NCBI GenBank assembly: GCA_017400455.1
Contig: JAFPTC010000047.1
Span: forward strand, 1 to 64,000
Source: Prevotella sp.
GTDB taxonomy: Bacteria; Bacteroidota; Bacteroidia; Bacteroidales; Bacteroidaceae
DNA length: 64,000 nucleotides
Direction: 5' to 3'
Below the pieces are notes generated by a model. It saw only the letters and a list, made by a program, of their open reading frames with translations. It did no database searches and was not told the DNA's origin. Below are positions 27,401 through 36,006 of the stretch, piece after piece; position 1 is the first letter of the stretch, and the number at the start of each line of letters is the position of its first letter. Made by a program: the position numbers and the translations under genes.

Positions 27401-28315
27401 AACGCTCTGACCGACGACGACGGTCTGGCCGAGGCTATCAAGAACCGCTTGAAGCTGGAGTTCTACGGCAAGCAGAAGGACGGCGCTTCGCTCTTCGAGC
27501 CTACTGGCGAGCTTGATCCTGAGACCGACGAGCCTCTCACGCAGAATTACAACTTCACCGCATTCGTGAAGAACCCGAACACTTACGCTTGGAAGGAAGC
27601 CCTTGGTGTTACCGAGGAGAACTGCCCGGGTTGGACGATTGTTGAAGGCGGTACCTGCGGACTCACCAACATGTGGAATGGTGGTTATCCTGGCGACATC
27701 GATGGTCTGCCTAAGGATCTCTGCATCACCCAGTACCACCACGCTAACCGCATTGAGCAGACCATTGAAGACCTGCCCGCTGGTGTCTACACTGTTATGA
27801 TTGACGCTACCGAGTGGAGCGATGAGTTCACTCCGAAGGAAGGCGATACTGAGGAGCAGATTGCTGAAAAGGAAGCTAACCACGAGCAGAACCGTGCTTA
27901 TGTGAAGACCTCCGATACGCCCGTTTACGTGGAAGGTGAGGAAGAGCAGTTCAAGGCTTCTGCACGCCTCGACAACCGTGGACAGTATGCTGGCCGCTAC
28001 GAGAACTACTTCAAGAACATTGAGGTTGTCGACGGTGTCCTGACCCTCGGTGTGAAGTGGAATGCCCTTGCACAGATGATGTTCGACCGCGTTCAGATCT
28101 TCCTTGCTGGAGCAGCCACTGGCTACGACTATGCTAAGGCATACGAGGACGTTCTCACCGGCGTCGACGCTGCCAACACCAATGCCAAGACCGTTTCTAT
28201 CCAGGTTTATGACCTCAACGGACGTCGCCTCTACAATGCCCAGAAGGGTATCAACATCGTGCGCAAGCAGATGAGCGACGGCACCATCCGTACTGAGAAG
28301 GTTGTGGTTAAGTAA
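24464..28315 (+). CDS. Large secreted multidomain carbohydrate-binding-like protein, no catalytic domain recognised
   Basis: 1283 residues, signal peptide ending NANA, no lipobox. Residues about 180-385 resemble a CBM4/9-type jelly roll (NNGNMEGDDASSIFQ, KLRVSFDYRAS, DYFFDNIKLEVYK). An Ig-like domain follows at about 495-595 (ASDPEDGSFNLP). About 640-780 is a second beta-sandwich, 790-990 is helical and FIVAR-like, and 1000-1235 is another jelly-roll-like part. The last 40 residues form the DLNGRR...KGINIVR tail shared with other secreted proteins here. I see no glycosidase active site. Codon use is biased (gct, ggt, cgt, aag) as in xylA, suggesting abundance. Its position directly after the HTCS, with its own promoter and terminator, suggests a major xylan-induced surface protein; the function is inferred. 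Confidence 0.75.
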   Translation: MRKTYSMLLALLAMAFGAVNANADETISLQEVPFTTWSDYGAAGSAGDPADCLWVIGEGSTNVYGDPSVINGADLSLYTQLVIRYTEGTPRVLLNRDVAEGQWNADEAQSKLIEYPKDGWSQKYFNNNTEEGILTVDLKSILKDKGYVRLHAIKGANWANVVITSMEVVRKGNAQQVGWTNLINNGNMEGDDASSIFQTTNYAVNLARIGVEDGNVSSFYSKENAGDPYASIIEDGVGVNGSRGIKIHSGANAANDWDAQFWINASEDIPAGTKLRVSFDYRASIENDVDAQAHGTPSCYIFYNCIGANPLHFTTDWQTYTWEGEVPTDWATQDDEDKSNFHSIAFNLSKDRANDVDYFFDNIKLEVYKYGTSVEYGSEIIQVDFGFDTNIADLVKASGKPRLLFPNDCVKVTHNGEEMGLLTVEGFADGRFFIFTEDMMEDDAEVEVSFTNPSDAEHHVVYTSGPKGDASNFSVVATYNDGLNMLEDVYSYIFVKPTVIASDPEDGSFNLPNDIKEFKVTFDKNADLAKLVATLNGKALAVTPNEGFGTEVTLTRSGDNLADGAYILKLDKIYCEDPLVEEDFATWTATLNVGKVEFDPNDVPKDMLPDYFATTNANAIPEGYLVKFGEEERTSETEGLSGGPRMFDFAAGGDFTKGLYFREGYVEYGSQSGYPLPLEAAKKYNIRFNTVAWTDNGMSCRFNIMNEYGDVVYTQMIQNTTNINRATTAVNGSTATLIPFIPETTGNYILRWTSAGSETGDPGYMEIILANPSVKYMPNQVGVEETQLLNTALENAKTVRDENSAERYNGAAYDALVAAINKYDAEKDGYTNPSSYKNAAADLDAKAKAMKDHRSLCDEFDTAANSAAETMMNNIETKFASTELFAKLKAIVDKYVTFETREDGVYTIVKPVKDDAELTAAIAEMKDIVSVAKYFFTEGESKTSSDVGVKVLVDRIRQGAEGLLQLGVPEDDEIIVAANNALTDDDGLAEAIKNRLKLEFYGKQKDGASLFEPTGELDPETDEPLTQNYNFTAFVKNPNTYAWKEALGVTEENCPGWTIVEGGTCGLTNMWNGGYPGDIDGLPKDLCITQYHHANRIEQTIEDLPAGVYTVMIDATEWSDEFTPKEGDTEEQIAEKEANHEQNRAYVKTSDTPVYVEGEEEQFKASARLDNRGQYAGRYENYFKNIEVVDGVLTLGVKWNALAQMMFDRVQIFLAGAATGYDYAKAYEDVLTGVDAANTNAKTVSIQVYDLNGRRLYNAQKGINIVRKQMSDGTIRTEKVVVK

Positions 28316-28345
28316 GTGTGCTACATCCACTACAATGAATAAATG

Positions 28346-28380
28346 GGCTGGCATGTCATCCTTGGCATGCCAGCCTTTTT
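28346..28380 (+). terminator. Strong terminator between the CBM-like protein gene and GH43
   Basis: Perfect 10-bp stem (28346-28355 with 28366-28375), a 10-base loop and five T. No promoter is visible in the 25 bp between it and the next ATG, so it may act as an attenuator that lowers expression of the two enzyme genes behind it. Confidence 0.92.
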
Positions 28381-28405
28381 CACAAAATCCACCTAATACT
28401 TTATC

Positions 28406-30004
28406 ATGATGAAACTACGTCTTCTTCCTTTACTCTTCTCGCTGCTGTGCCTGACGGGCCATGCCCAGCAAAAGGCCGACGCCATCGAGAATCCCATGCT
28501 CTGGGCCGACTGCCCCGATCCCGACGTCATCCGCGTGGGCGACACCTTCTACATGGTCACCACCACCATGCACCTCATGCCCGGTGGCCCCGTCATGGCC
28601 TCTAAGGACCTGAAGAACTGGCAGACGGTGGGCTATATCTTCGACCGCCTGACCGACTCGCCCAAATACGACCTGCTGGAGGGCACCGTCTATGGCCGAG
28701 GCCAGTGGGCCACGTCGCTGAAGTACCACGACGGGCGTTTCTATGCCCTGCTGGCCCCCAACGAGCGCGGCGACATGGGCGACACCTACATCTTCACTGC
28801 CGAGAAAGCCGAAGGCCCATGGACCATTCACTCGCGGCTGCGCCATTTCCACGATGCCACCCTGTTTTTCGACGACGACGGCACTCCCTACGTCTTCTTC
28901 GGCACTGGCGAGATGTGCCAGCTGACGCGAGACCTGAAGGGCGTCGTAGAGGGCAGCCATCGCCACTACTTCCAGCGCGAGGCCGACGAGCGCGGACTGC
29001 TCGAAGGCACCCGCGTCATCAAGCACCATGGCACCTACTATGCCCTGCTCATCTCCCATGTCTATGCCCCCGGGCGCCATCGCCGCGAAGTGTGCTATCG
29101 CACCCGCGACCTCAATGGCCCGTGGGAGAAAAACGTCATCCTTGAGTCCGACTTCGGCGGATTCTCCTATCTGGCCCAAGGCACCATTGTCGACACCGAG
29201 GAGGGCGACTGGTATGGCATCATGTTCCAAGACCGTGGTGGGGTAGGGCGCGTGCTCACGCTGTCGCCCGTGCGCTGGATCGACGGCTGGCCCCAGCTGG
29301 GCGACGAACAGGGCAAGGTGCCCGCGACGATGCGTCCCTATCGCAGCGGACAGCCCCAGACCGCCATCGTCTGCAGCGACGATTTCTCCGCCTCGCAGCT
29401 GGGCCTCCACTGGCAGTGGAACCACAACCCCATCGACGCGTCGTGGAGCCTCGCCGAACGTCCCGGCTACCTCCGCCTGAAGACCCAGCGCGTGGTGCCC
29501 AACCTCTATCTGGCCCCCAACTCGCTGACCCAGCGCATGGAAGGGCCGCGCTGCACAGGCTCTGTCAGCCTGGACGTCCAGCACATGAAAGACGGCGACT
29601 GCTGCGGCCTGGCCGCCTTCAATGGCGACAGCGGTGTGCTCACCATCAAGAAGCAGGGCAAGCGGCTCGTGCTGGAGATGAGCGAGCAGAGCGTGAAACT
29701 GACCGACCAGGAGAAAGCCGTCACCGAGGTTGCCGAAACGCTGAAGGAGACTGTTCAGCTGCCGGCCAAGACCAAGACCGTGTGGCTCCGCCTTTCGGGC
29801 GATTTCAACCCAGGCAAGGACGAAGCCAACTTCTTCTACAGCCTCGACGGCCAGCAGTGGCAGCCCATTGGCAGCCGAGCCTACAAGATGCGCTTCGACT
29901 ATCGCCGCCTGTTCATGGGCACCAAGTTTGCCATCTTCAACTATGCCACCAAGAAGGCCGGTGGCTATGTCGACGTCGATAGCTTTGACTATCAGCGCCA
30001 GTAA
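28406..30004 (+). CDS. Secreted GH43 beta-xylosidase/arabinofuranosidase-type enzyme
   Basis: Exo-acting hydrolase for xylan side chains or xylo-oligosaccharides, probably periplasmic. Signal peptide 1-20 (CLTGHAQ). Catalytic triad visible: base Asp38 (ADCPDPDVIRVG), Asp150 (HDATLFFDDDG) and acid Glu200 (LLEGTRVIKHHG). The C-terminal concanavalin-like domain (about 325-530: LHWQWNHNP, WLRLSGDFN) is the one usual for this group. Length 532 is normal. Architecture matches the enzyme at 716 minus its extra C-terminal domain. ATG at 28406 or 28409 are equally possible. The gene lies behind a terminator and 30 bp ahead of the GH30 gene. Confidence 0.93.
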   Translation: MMKLRLLPLLFSLLCLTGHAQQKADAIENPMLWADCPDPDVIRVGDTFYMVTTTMHLMPGGPVMASKDLKNWQTVGYIFDRLTDSPKYDLLEGTVYGRGQWATSLKYHDGRFYALLAPNERGDMGDTYIFTAEKAEGPWTIHSRLRHFHDATLFFDDDGTPYVFFGTGEMCQLTRDLKGVVEGSHRHYFQREADERGLLEGTRVIKHHGTYYALLISHVYAPGRHRREVCYRTRDLNGPWEKNVILESDFGGFSYLAQGTIVDTEEGDWYGIMFQDRGGVGRVLTLSPVRWIDGWPQLGDEQGKVPATMRPYRSGQPQTAIVCSDDFSASQLGLHWQWNHNPIDASWSLAERPGYLRLKTQRVVPNLYLAPNSLTQRMEGPRCTGSVSLDVQHMKDGDCCGLAAFNGDSGVLTIKKQGKRLVLEMSEQSVKLTDQEKAVTEVAETLKETVQLPAKTKTVWLRLSGDFNPGKDEANFFYSLDGQQWQPIGSRAYKMRFDYRRLFMGTKFAIFNYATKKAGGYVDVDSFDYQRQ

Positions 30005-30034
30005 TATCATGAAACCATAACTAATCTTTCAATA

Positions 30035-32575
30035 ATGCAACGGAAACTTATCCTACTCTCATTCCTCTTTGCACAATGCCTGTCGTTTGTTGCCTCGGCT
30101 CAGACCGTTCGGCTCAATGCCACTGTGCAGCATCAGCACATCACTGGCTTCGGCGGCTTCGTCTGCTCCCCCCAGTTCGGCTACAACCACATGAGCACCA
30201 GCGACATCAAGAAAGTGTGGGGCCAGGGCAGCACCGTGGGGTGCAACATCATGCGCCTCTACATTCCCATTGGGCGCAACGCCTGGAACCATTCGCTTCA
30301 GACGGCCAAGACGGCCAAGCAGCTGGGCCTCATCGTCTTTGCTTCGCCTTGGGGCCAGCCTGCCGAGTGGAAGACCAACGGCACCAGCAACGCCAAGAAC
30401 AGCGACGGCACCACCGGCAAGCTGAAGCGCGAGAACTGGCCCGACTATGCCCAGTACCTGGAAGACTATGTGCAATATCTGCGTCAGAACGGCGTAGAAC
30501 TCGACGCCATCTCCATCCAGAACGAGCCCGACTGGCCAGCCGAGTATGCCGGCTGCCTGTGGTCGGCGCAGGAGATTGCCGAGTTCGTCAAGACCTATGG
30601 CTCCTCCATCAGCTGCAAGGTCATGGCACCTGAGACGCTGGCCGTCAGCGACAGCTACGTCAACGCCCTGAACAACACCAATGTGCTGCCCCATTTCGAC
30701 ATCTACGGAGGCCACCAGTACGGCGGCATCCAGTCGGCCTACAAGAAACTGGCCGCCAAGGGCAAGGAACTGTGGATGACGGAATATCTCATCAACTGGA
30801 ACGAGGCTGAGAACAACACCCGCAATTTCAGCTACGAGAAGGACGTCTTCAACTTCTTCCGCGCCATCAACACCTGCATGCTGGGCGATTTCAACGCCTG
30901 GATTCACTATGCTGCCAAGCGCTACTACGGCATGCTGGGCGACGGCCAGCGGGGCACCACCAGCGGCACGGTGACCAAGCGCGGCTATGTCATGGCCCAC
31001 TTCGCCCGCTTCGTCACGGGCATGAACCGCATCGACGCCTCCTTCGTGGGCACCTCCGTCGAGGGCTCGGCCTATCTCTCTGAGTCGGGCGACACGGCCG
31101 TGGTGGTGCTGGCCAATGAGGCCGCCCAGGCCGTTGACCTCACCGTTGACCTGCCTTTCTACACCACGTCGGGCAGCCTCTGCACCACCACGAAGACCAA
31201 GAACTTCACCACCCAGACGCTCGCCCTCGATGCCAAGACCTGCCGGCCCAAGGTCAACATTCCCGCTCAGGGCGTGGCCACGGTGCTCTTTGTGCGCAGC
31301 CGCGACCGTCAGCCCTCGAACATGACCGCCAGCGTCAGCCGCTTCGACCGCATTGACGACATGACGCCCACGCGCACCACCTTCGGCACCACCTACAAGC
31401 TCAGTGGCAAGACCAAGACCTTCGACCACAGCAATCCGCTCATCTCCACCCGCACCAATGCCTCCAGCGGCTATCTGGAACTCAGCGACCGCTTCTCGCA
31501 GCTGGTCATGGAGGTGAAGAAGGTGAGCTCGACCATGAACTACACCACGTCGAACACCACCCTCATCTATGTCAATGGTCTTGGCCAGGTGGCCAGCCAC
31601 AACTATGGCGAGCTGGACTGGAACCGTCGTGAGAACTTCAGCCTTGTGTTCGACCTCTCGCCAGCCACGCTTACCGACGGCTGTCGGGGGCTCATCAGCC
31701 TGACCAACAACAACTGGTCGTCGGTGCTCACCGTCACCTTCGGCGATGTCTATCTGGGCAGCAACTACGCAGCCAAGCTCAGCGGCGACTATGTGGCCGA
31801 CGATAGCAATGTGTTCGATTTCAGTGAGGATGCCGCCTGCACCAGCCTCGACCTCAGCGCCGTGAGCCAGTTGCCCGCTTCGCTGCCCTGGCTTGAGGGA
31901 ACCAACCGCGTGGCCTATGTCGGTGAGGGCAGTCCGCTGAAGGTGTCCAACGTCGTCGTGGGCAGCACGGCCGAGCAACTTTCGCTCAGCGCCGATGGTG
32001 GCGACTTCCGTCCTGCCAAGGCCTTCACGGCCGGTCAGGTGTCGTTTGCTTGCGCCGTGGACGGTCTTCGCCTGCTGATGTTGCCCTTCAACGCCGTCAT
32101 CCCCGACGGTGCCAAGGCCTACGCCCTTGGCGACGACCTGTCGTTGCAGCAGCTGCGCTCCATTCCTGCCCACACGCCCGTGCTGGTCGAGGCTTCTGGC
32201 ACCGTAGCCTTCACGGCCACCGATGCCGAAGTGGCCTTTGCCACCAGTGCGCTCACGTCCCAGCTTCGCGGCACTTATGTCAGCAGTCCGCTCTTTGCGG
32301 GCGACTATGTGCTGGGCCAGAGCAATGGCCAGTGGGGCCTGGTGCGCCTTGGCGCCTCGTCGCTCTTGTCACCGTTCGACTGCTATGCTGCTCCCGCCTC
32401 GCAGGCCGACTTCATCCCCTTCGACCTCTCGCTTACTGGCATTCAGCAGCTGTCTACAGCCTTGCCCGGCGAGGCCGCCCGCTTCGACCTTCAGGGTCGC
32501 CGCGTAGGGTCGGGAGCCAAGGGCCTGCATATCGTCCGCTCGGCCGACGGCAAGGTGCGCAAGGTCGTCTTCTGA
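30035..32575 (+). CDS. Secreted GH30 endo-xylanase (glucuronoxylanase type) with long C-terminal extension
   Basis: Endo-acting cleavage of xylan guided by glucuronic acid branches, typical of GH30 subfamily 8. Signal peptide 1-22 (VASAQ). TIM barrel about 25-345 with acid/base Glu164 (SIQNEPDW) and nucleophile Glu250 (WMTEYLIN). The KRYYGMLGDG loop lies where subfamily 8 carries the arginine that binds glucuronate. The side beta-domain runs to about 425. The last 400 residues are beta-rich without a named domain, ending in the tail ARFDLQGRRV...KGLHIVR. The tail and endo mode suggest surface display or secretion. Followed by a 43-bp repeat array rather than a classic terminator. Confidence 0.92.
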   Translation: MQRKLILLSFLFAQCLSFVASAQTVRLNATVQHQHITGFGGFVCSPQFGYNHMSTSDIKKVWGQGSTVGCNIMRLYIPIGRNAWNHSLQTAKTAKQLGLIVFASPWGQPAEWKTNGTSNAKNSDGTTGKLKRENWPDYAQYLEDYVQYLRQNGVELDAISIQNEPDWPAEYAGCLWSAQEIAEFVKTYGSSISCKVMAPETLAVSDSYVNALNNTNVLPHFDIYGGHQYGGIQSAYKKLAAKGKELWMTEYLINWNEAENNTRNFSYEKDVFNFFRAINTCMLGDFNAWIHYAAKRYYGMLGDGQRGTTSGTVTKRGYVMAHFARFVTGMNRIDASFVGTSVEGSAYLSESGDTAVVVLANEAAQAVDLTVDLPFYTTSGSLCTTTKTKNFTTQTLALDAKTCRPKVNIPAQGVATVLFVRSRDRQPSNMTASVSRFDRIDDMTPTRTTFGTTYKLSGKTKTFDHSNPLISTRTNASSGYLELSDRFSQLVMEVKKVSSTMNYTTSNTTLIYVNGLGQVASHNYGELDWNRRENFSLVFDLSPATLTDGCRGLISLTNNNWSSVLTVTFGDVYLGSNYAAKLSGDYVADDSNVFDFSEDAACTSLDLSAVSQLPASLPWLEGTNRVAYVGEGSPLKVSNVVVGSTAEQLSLSADGGDFRPAKAFTAGQVSFACAVDGLRLLMLPFNAVIPDGAKAYALGDDLSLQQLRSIPAHTPVLVEASGTVAFTATDAEVAFATSALTSQLRGTYVSSPLFAGDYVLGQSNGQWGLVRLGASSLLSPFDCYAAPASQADFIPFDLSLTGIQQLSTALPGEAARFDLQGRRVGSGAKGLHIVRSADGKVRKVVF

Positions 32576-32587
32576 CATTCGGCTGGT

Positions 32588-32714
32588 GGCCTCCCGTGAG
32601 CATGCTCGCATGCGCTTTTCTCACGGGGAGCCTCCGCAGAAAAATTTCTCACGTGAGATTTTTTCACGGGAAGGCCTCCCAGAAAAAAATCTCACGTGAG
32701 ATTTTTTCGTGCGG
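32588..32714 (-). repeat. 43-bp palindromic repeat array, locus 3 (two cores, inverted orientation)
   Basis: CTCACGTGAG cores at 32648 and 32691, 43 bp apart, in the opposite orientation to loci 1 and 2. A neighbouring hairpin (CCTCCCGTGAG near 32590 against CTCACGGGGAG near 32620) extends it leftwards. It begins about 12 bp after the GH30 stop and ends about 70 bp before the GH98 promoter elements. Confidence 0.9.
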
Positions 32715-32781
32715 AGCCGCCCTCTGGAAAAACCCCGTGACACCGCGTATCTCCGCCTTTATGACATATTTCATAAAATAT

Positions 32782-32825
32782 GGAACAAATATATAAGCGA
32801 TTTTGACAAAAAAAAAGTAACTTTG
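32782..32825 (+). promoter_or_regulatory. Promoter of the GH98-GH115 enzyme operon
   Basis: TAACTTTG at 32818-32825, with GGAACAAA at 32782-32789, exactly 28 bp between them as in the promoter at 24368. The ATG at 32850 follows 24 bp later. It lies within a longer in-frame extension starting at 32709, which is therefore unlikely to be coding. Confidence 0.7.
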
Positions 32826-32849
32826 CGGGCAAAAAAGAACTTAAACGAA

Positions 32850-35800
32850 ATGAAAAAAACAATTAAAAGCTTGCTGCTGGTGGCACTCCTTTTCTGCACC
32901 TCGCTGACGGTGGCTGCCCAGCAGCGCCGTCCTATTGACAACCAACATCCGTTGTGGCTCATCCACATTGACGTGTGGAACAGTGCTGATCCCCAGAAAA
33001 TCATCGACCTCATCCCCCAGGACATCAGGCCCTACGTCTGCATGAACCTGAGCCTCTCGTGCCAGTTCGACGAGGCCACCAACATGTATCGCATGCCCCG
33101 CTATGCCGTGCGCACCTACAAGTCGTGGGCCTCAGTGTGCCAGCAGAACGGCATGTGGTTCTCTTGCCAGCCCGCCTCGGGCGGCCATACCCACATACAG
33201 GACGACGACCTGGAAACCTTCGAGTATTTCTTCAAGACCTACCCCAACTTCCTGGGTTGGAACTATGCCGAGCAGTTCTGGGGCTTCAACGTGGCCGGCA
33301 ACGAGAGCTCGTCGACCGACGTCAACCGCTGGGCACTGTTTGCCAAGCTGGTGGAGATGTCCCATCAATACGGCGGCTTCCTCACCGTCAGCTGGTGTGG
33401 CGGCATCTACCACATGAACACCAACCCCATAGCCGAGCTGAAGCGCAACAAGAACTTCATGCAGGCCTGCCAGAAGTATCCTGAGAGCATCCTCTTCCTT
33501 TACAAGTACACCCATTGCAGCTCGTTCTACAACAACGAGTCAGTTTGCTGGGGTCCCTTCGTCTCAGGCTTGACGAAGAACTACGGCGTGCGCTACGACA
33601 ACTGCGGCTGGAACGACGCCCTGAACAAACTGCTTGGTGAAAAACATGGCAAGAAATATCCCGGCAGCGCCGGCATAGGCACCGTGATGGAGCAGACCTG
33701 CGTCAACGGCGGTGCCGTGTGGGACGGGCCCGAGCTCATCTGGAGCGGCGAGTGCTTCCAGAACCAAAGCAACTCCACCGTCGAGGGCTACACCCGTCGC
33801 AACTGGACCACCTTCCCCAACTTCAGGGGCATCTGGCTCGACATGTTCCGCGAGGTCATCAACGGAACGATGTACATCCCCTCTCGCGAGGAGATTCTCA
33901 ACAAGACGAAGATTGTGGTCATCAACGACAAGGCCGACGACTACACCGCGTGGGACGACCTCTACGACAATCTCTACAAGCAGAACGACCCCTTCAACCG
34001 TGGCAACGGCCGCTGGGAGGACAACTGCCTGTATCTGAAGAAGACCGGCCGCTATGGTGCCGTGCCCATCGTGACGGGACTCTACGACGACCTGGCCAAA
34101 CAGATTCCCGTGCAGGTGAAGAAGTCGAACTACACTTCGCGCTGGGCCACCCCGTCCAAGAAGGTGAGCGAGTTCAACGAGCAGTACCCCGAGGTGTCGA
34201 CGGGCGACCTCTACGTCAATCGCTACAAGAACCAGCTGGTCACCTACACCCCTTATTCCTACATGAACAAGAAGAAGAGGGCACAGGCAGAGATTCCCCT
34301 TCAGTACAACACCTGCGAGACGCTGGCGCTGAACTATGGCAAGCTGTCAAGCGGCATGGTGCGCGAATATGCCGACCACATCGACTTCTATCTGAACAAC
34401 TATCGCAACGACTCCATCGCTGCCCAGGTTGACACCATCATTGTGAGGGGCGTGACCGAGCAGCCCACCTACACCCTGACCAAGCACTCTACGGGAGCCC
34501 CCGGCATGTCGTCGACAGTAACCGACAAGTATGACGAAGAAGCCCATACCTACACCCTCAGCGTGAAGCACATGGGTCCGCTCACGCTGTCGGTAGCCTG
34601 CAAAGGCGCCGCCCAGCGTGAGGCCACCGACCTGCTGCCCTCTGAGCCGCTGCCCCTTCCTCAGCAGCCGGCCAGCTTCAAGGGCAACATCATCATCGAG
34701 GCCGAGAACATGGACTATAAGAGCGTGAAGAACGTGGCGCTGACCCATTCGGGCTGGTGGGCACAGGACATGATGGACTTCGCCGGCATGGGCTACGTAG
34801 AGATGGGCACCAACACCAGTGCCGCCCTGCGCCATCAGCTCACGCTGAATGAAGGTGGGGAGTATGACATCCTCATCCGCTACTGCAACACCACGAAGGC
34901 GGCCAACATTGCCGTCACCGTGAATGGCAGCAAGCAGAACGTGGCTTGCGAGAAAGTGAACAAGAACGACTGGCATAAGGCCAAGCTGACTGCCACCCTG
35001 AAAGAGGGGAAGAACAATCTCGTCATCAATAGCAATGGCTTGGGCATGACCATCGACCAGATTATCTACTCGCCTGTGGGCACGCCTGAGGAGAAATTCC
35101 TCGTCACCGTCAGGGACGACGAGAACGGCACCGTGGTGCCCGATGTCAACGAGGCGGCCGAAGGCGACGTGGTCACCCTGAGGGTAGAGGCCAAACCGGG
35201 CTTCCAGCTGAAAGAACTGCGTGTGGTGAACTCCGTTTACTACACCATGTCGAAGACCATCGCCCTGGGCGACGACCCTGAGACCATCACCTTCGTCATG
35301 CCCGATGACAACGTCACCATCAAGCCCCTCTTTGCCGACCTGACATCGGCCTACAAGCTCGATTTCGTGGATGTGCTCAACGGAGCCATGCCTGAGGGAT
35401 GGCGCTGCGTGCAGGCCAACAACGAAGTTCATGAATATCCTAACACCTTCGGCTCGGGCGCCCGCACCTTCGTGGGCTTCACCGGCTATCAGGGCAAGGC
35501 CCTCTACTGGCGCGACAACTGCGCTGAGTATGGCCGTCAGGCCAACTATCGGCTGACGTTAGCACCTGGCAGCTATAAGCTCACCTATGCCATGGCCGCC
35601 TGGAAGGAAAGCCCCAAGTACAAGGTGCAGATTCTCAACCTCTCTACCGGCAAGGCCATCGCCACTGGACAGACCGTCACCGCCGCCCCCAATGCCGGGG
35701 GCAACACCAGTGCCAACATCAGTTCGGCCGTGGCGCGTGAGCTGGAGTTCACCATTGCCGACCAGGGCAACTATGTCGTTCGCTTCGCCGATGCCACCAC

Positions 35801-36002
35801 CACCGGCGGCATGCACGAGTTCCTGCTGGCAGAATGCCGCATCAACAATGTCACGCCCAGCGGCATCCAGCTGGTTGATGCCGACGGTCAGCAGCGCACC
35901 ATCATTTACGATGCCTCGGGTCGTCAGCGCGAGCAATTGGGCCGTGGACTGAACATCATTCGCACTGCCGATGGCAGAACCAAGAAAATCATTAAACGCT
36001 GA
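32850..36002 (+). CDS. Secreted GH98 endo-glycanase (probable endo-xylanase) with CBM-like modules
   Basis: GH98 enzymes are endo-beta-1,4-galactosidases or, in Bacteroides complex-xylan loci, endo-xylanases; this context favours xylanase. Signal peptide 1-24 (LTVAAQ). Catalytic region about 25-350 begins [20 protein letters not shown]; Glu in [11 protein letters not shown] is the likely general acid. A GH98 C-terminal beta-domain follows. A CBM6/35-like module spans about 610-735 ([15 protein letters not shown]), a Bacterial-repeat-type domain about 745-830 ([15 protein letters not shown]), and another jelly roll about 840-1000. The tail is YDASGRQ...RGLNIIR. First gene of a six-gene operon; the stop is 4 bp before the next ATG. 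Start chosen at 32850 because upstream codons overlap the promoter. Confidence 0.9.
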   Translation: MKKTIKSLLLVALLFCTSLTVAAQQRRPIDNQHPLWLIHIDVWNSADPQKIIDLIPQDIRPYVCMNLSLSCQFDEATNMYRMPRYAVRTYKSWASVCQQNGMWFSCQPASGGHTHIQDDDLETFEYFFKTYPNFLGWNYAEQFWGFNVAGNESSSTDVNRWALFAKLVEMSHQYGGFLTVSWCGGIYHMNTNPIAELKRNKNFMQACQKYPESILFLYKYTHCSSFYNNESVCWGPFVSGLTKNYGVRYDNCGWNDALNKLLGEKHGKKYPGSAGIGTVMEQTCVNGGAVWDGPELIWSGECFQNQSNSTVEGYTRRNWTTFPNFRGIWLDMFREVINGTMYIPSREEILNKTKIVVINDKADDYTAWDDLYDNLYKQNDPFNRGNGRWEDNCLYLKKTGRYGAVPIVTGLYDDLAKQIPVQVKKSNYTSRWATPSKKVSEFNEQYPEVSTGDLYVNRYKNQLVTYTPYSYMNKKKRAQAEIPLQYNTCETLALNYGKLSSGMVREYADHIDFYLNNYRNDSIAAQVDTIIVRGVTEQPTYTLTKHSTGAPGMSSTVTDKYDEEAHTYTLSVKHMGPLTLSVACKGAAQREATDLLPSEPLPLPQQPASFKGNIIIEAENMDYKSVKNVALTHSGWWAQDMMDFAGMGYVEMGTNTSAALRHQLTLNEGGEYDILIRYCNTTKAANIAVTVNGSKQNVACEKVNKNDWHKAKLTATLKEGKNNLVINSNGLGMTIDQIIYSPVGTPEEKFLVTVRDDENGTVVPDVNEAAEGDVVTLRVEAKPGFQLKELRVVNSVYYTMSKTIALGDDPETITFVMPDDNVTIKPLFADLTSAYKLDFVDVLNGAMPEGWRCVQANNEVHEYPNTFGSGARTFVGFTGYQGKALYWRDNCAEYGRQANYRLTLAPGSYKLTYAMAAWKESPKYKVQILNLSTGKAIATGQTVTAAPNAGGNTSANISSAVARELEFTIADQGNYVVRFADATTTGGMHEFLLAECRINNVTPSGIQLVDADGQQRTIIYDASGRQREQLGRGLNIIRTADGRTKKIIKR

Positions 36003-36006
36003 TAAT

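Noticed and set aside
24791..28354. Very long open frame (1187 codons) on the minus strand opposite the CBM-like protein gene
   Set aside because: It mirrors the codon bias of the plus-strand gene; its translation has no domain, no signal and no promoter. The same applies to long antisense frames at 1448-2821, 4167-6008, 28430-30010, 30059-32173, 42529-44418 and 44735-46774.
32709..32849. N-terminal extension of GH98 to 32709
   Set aside because: The extension covers the end of repeat locus 3 and the promoter; ATG 32850 gives a standard signal peptide.
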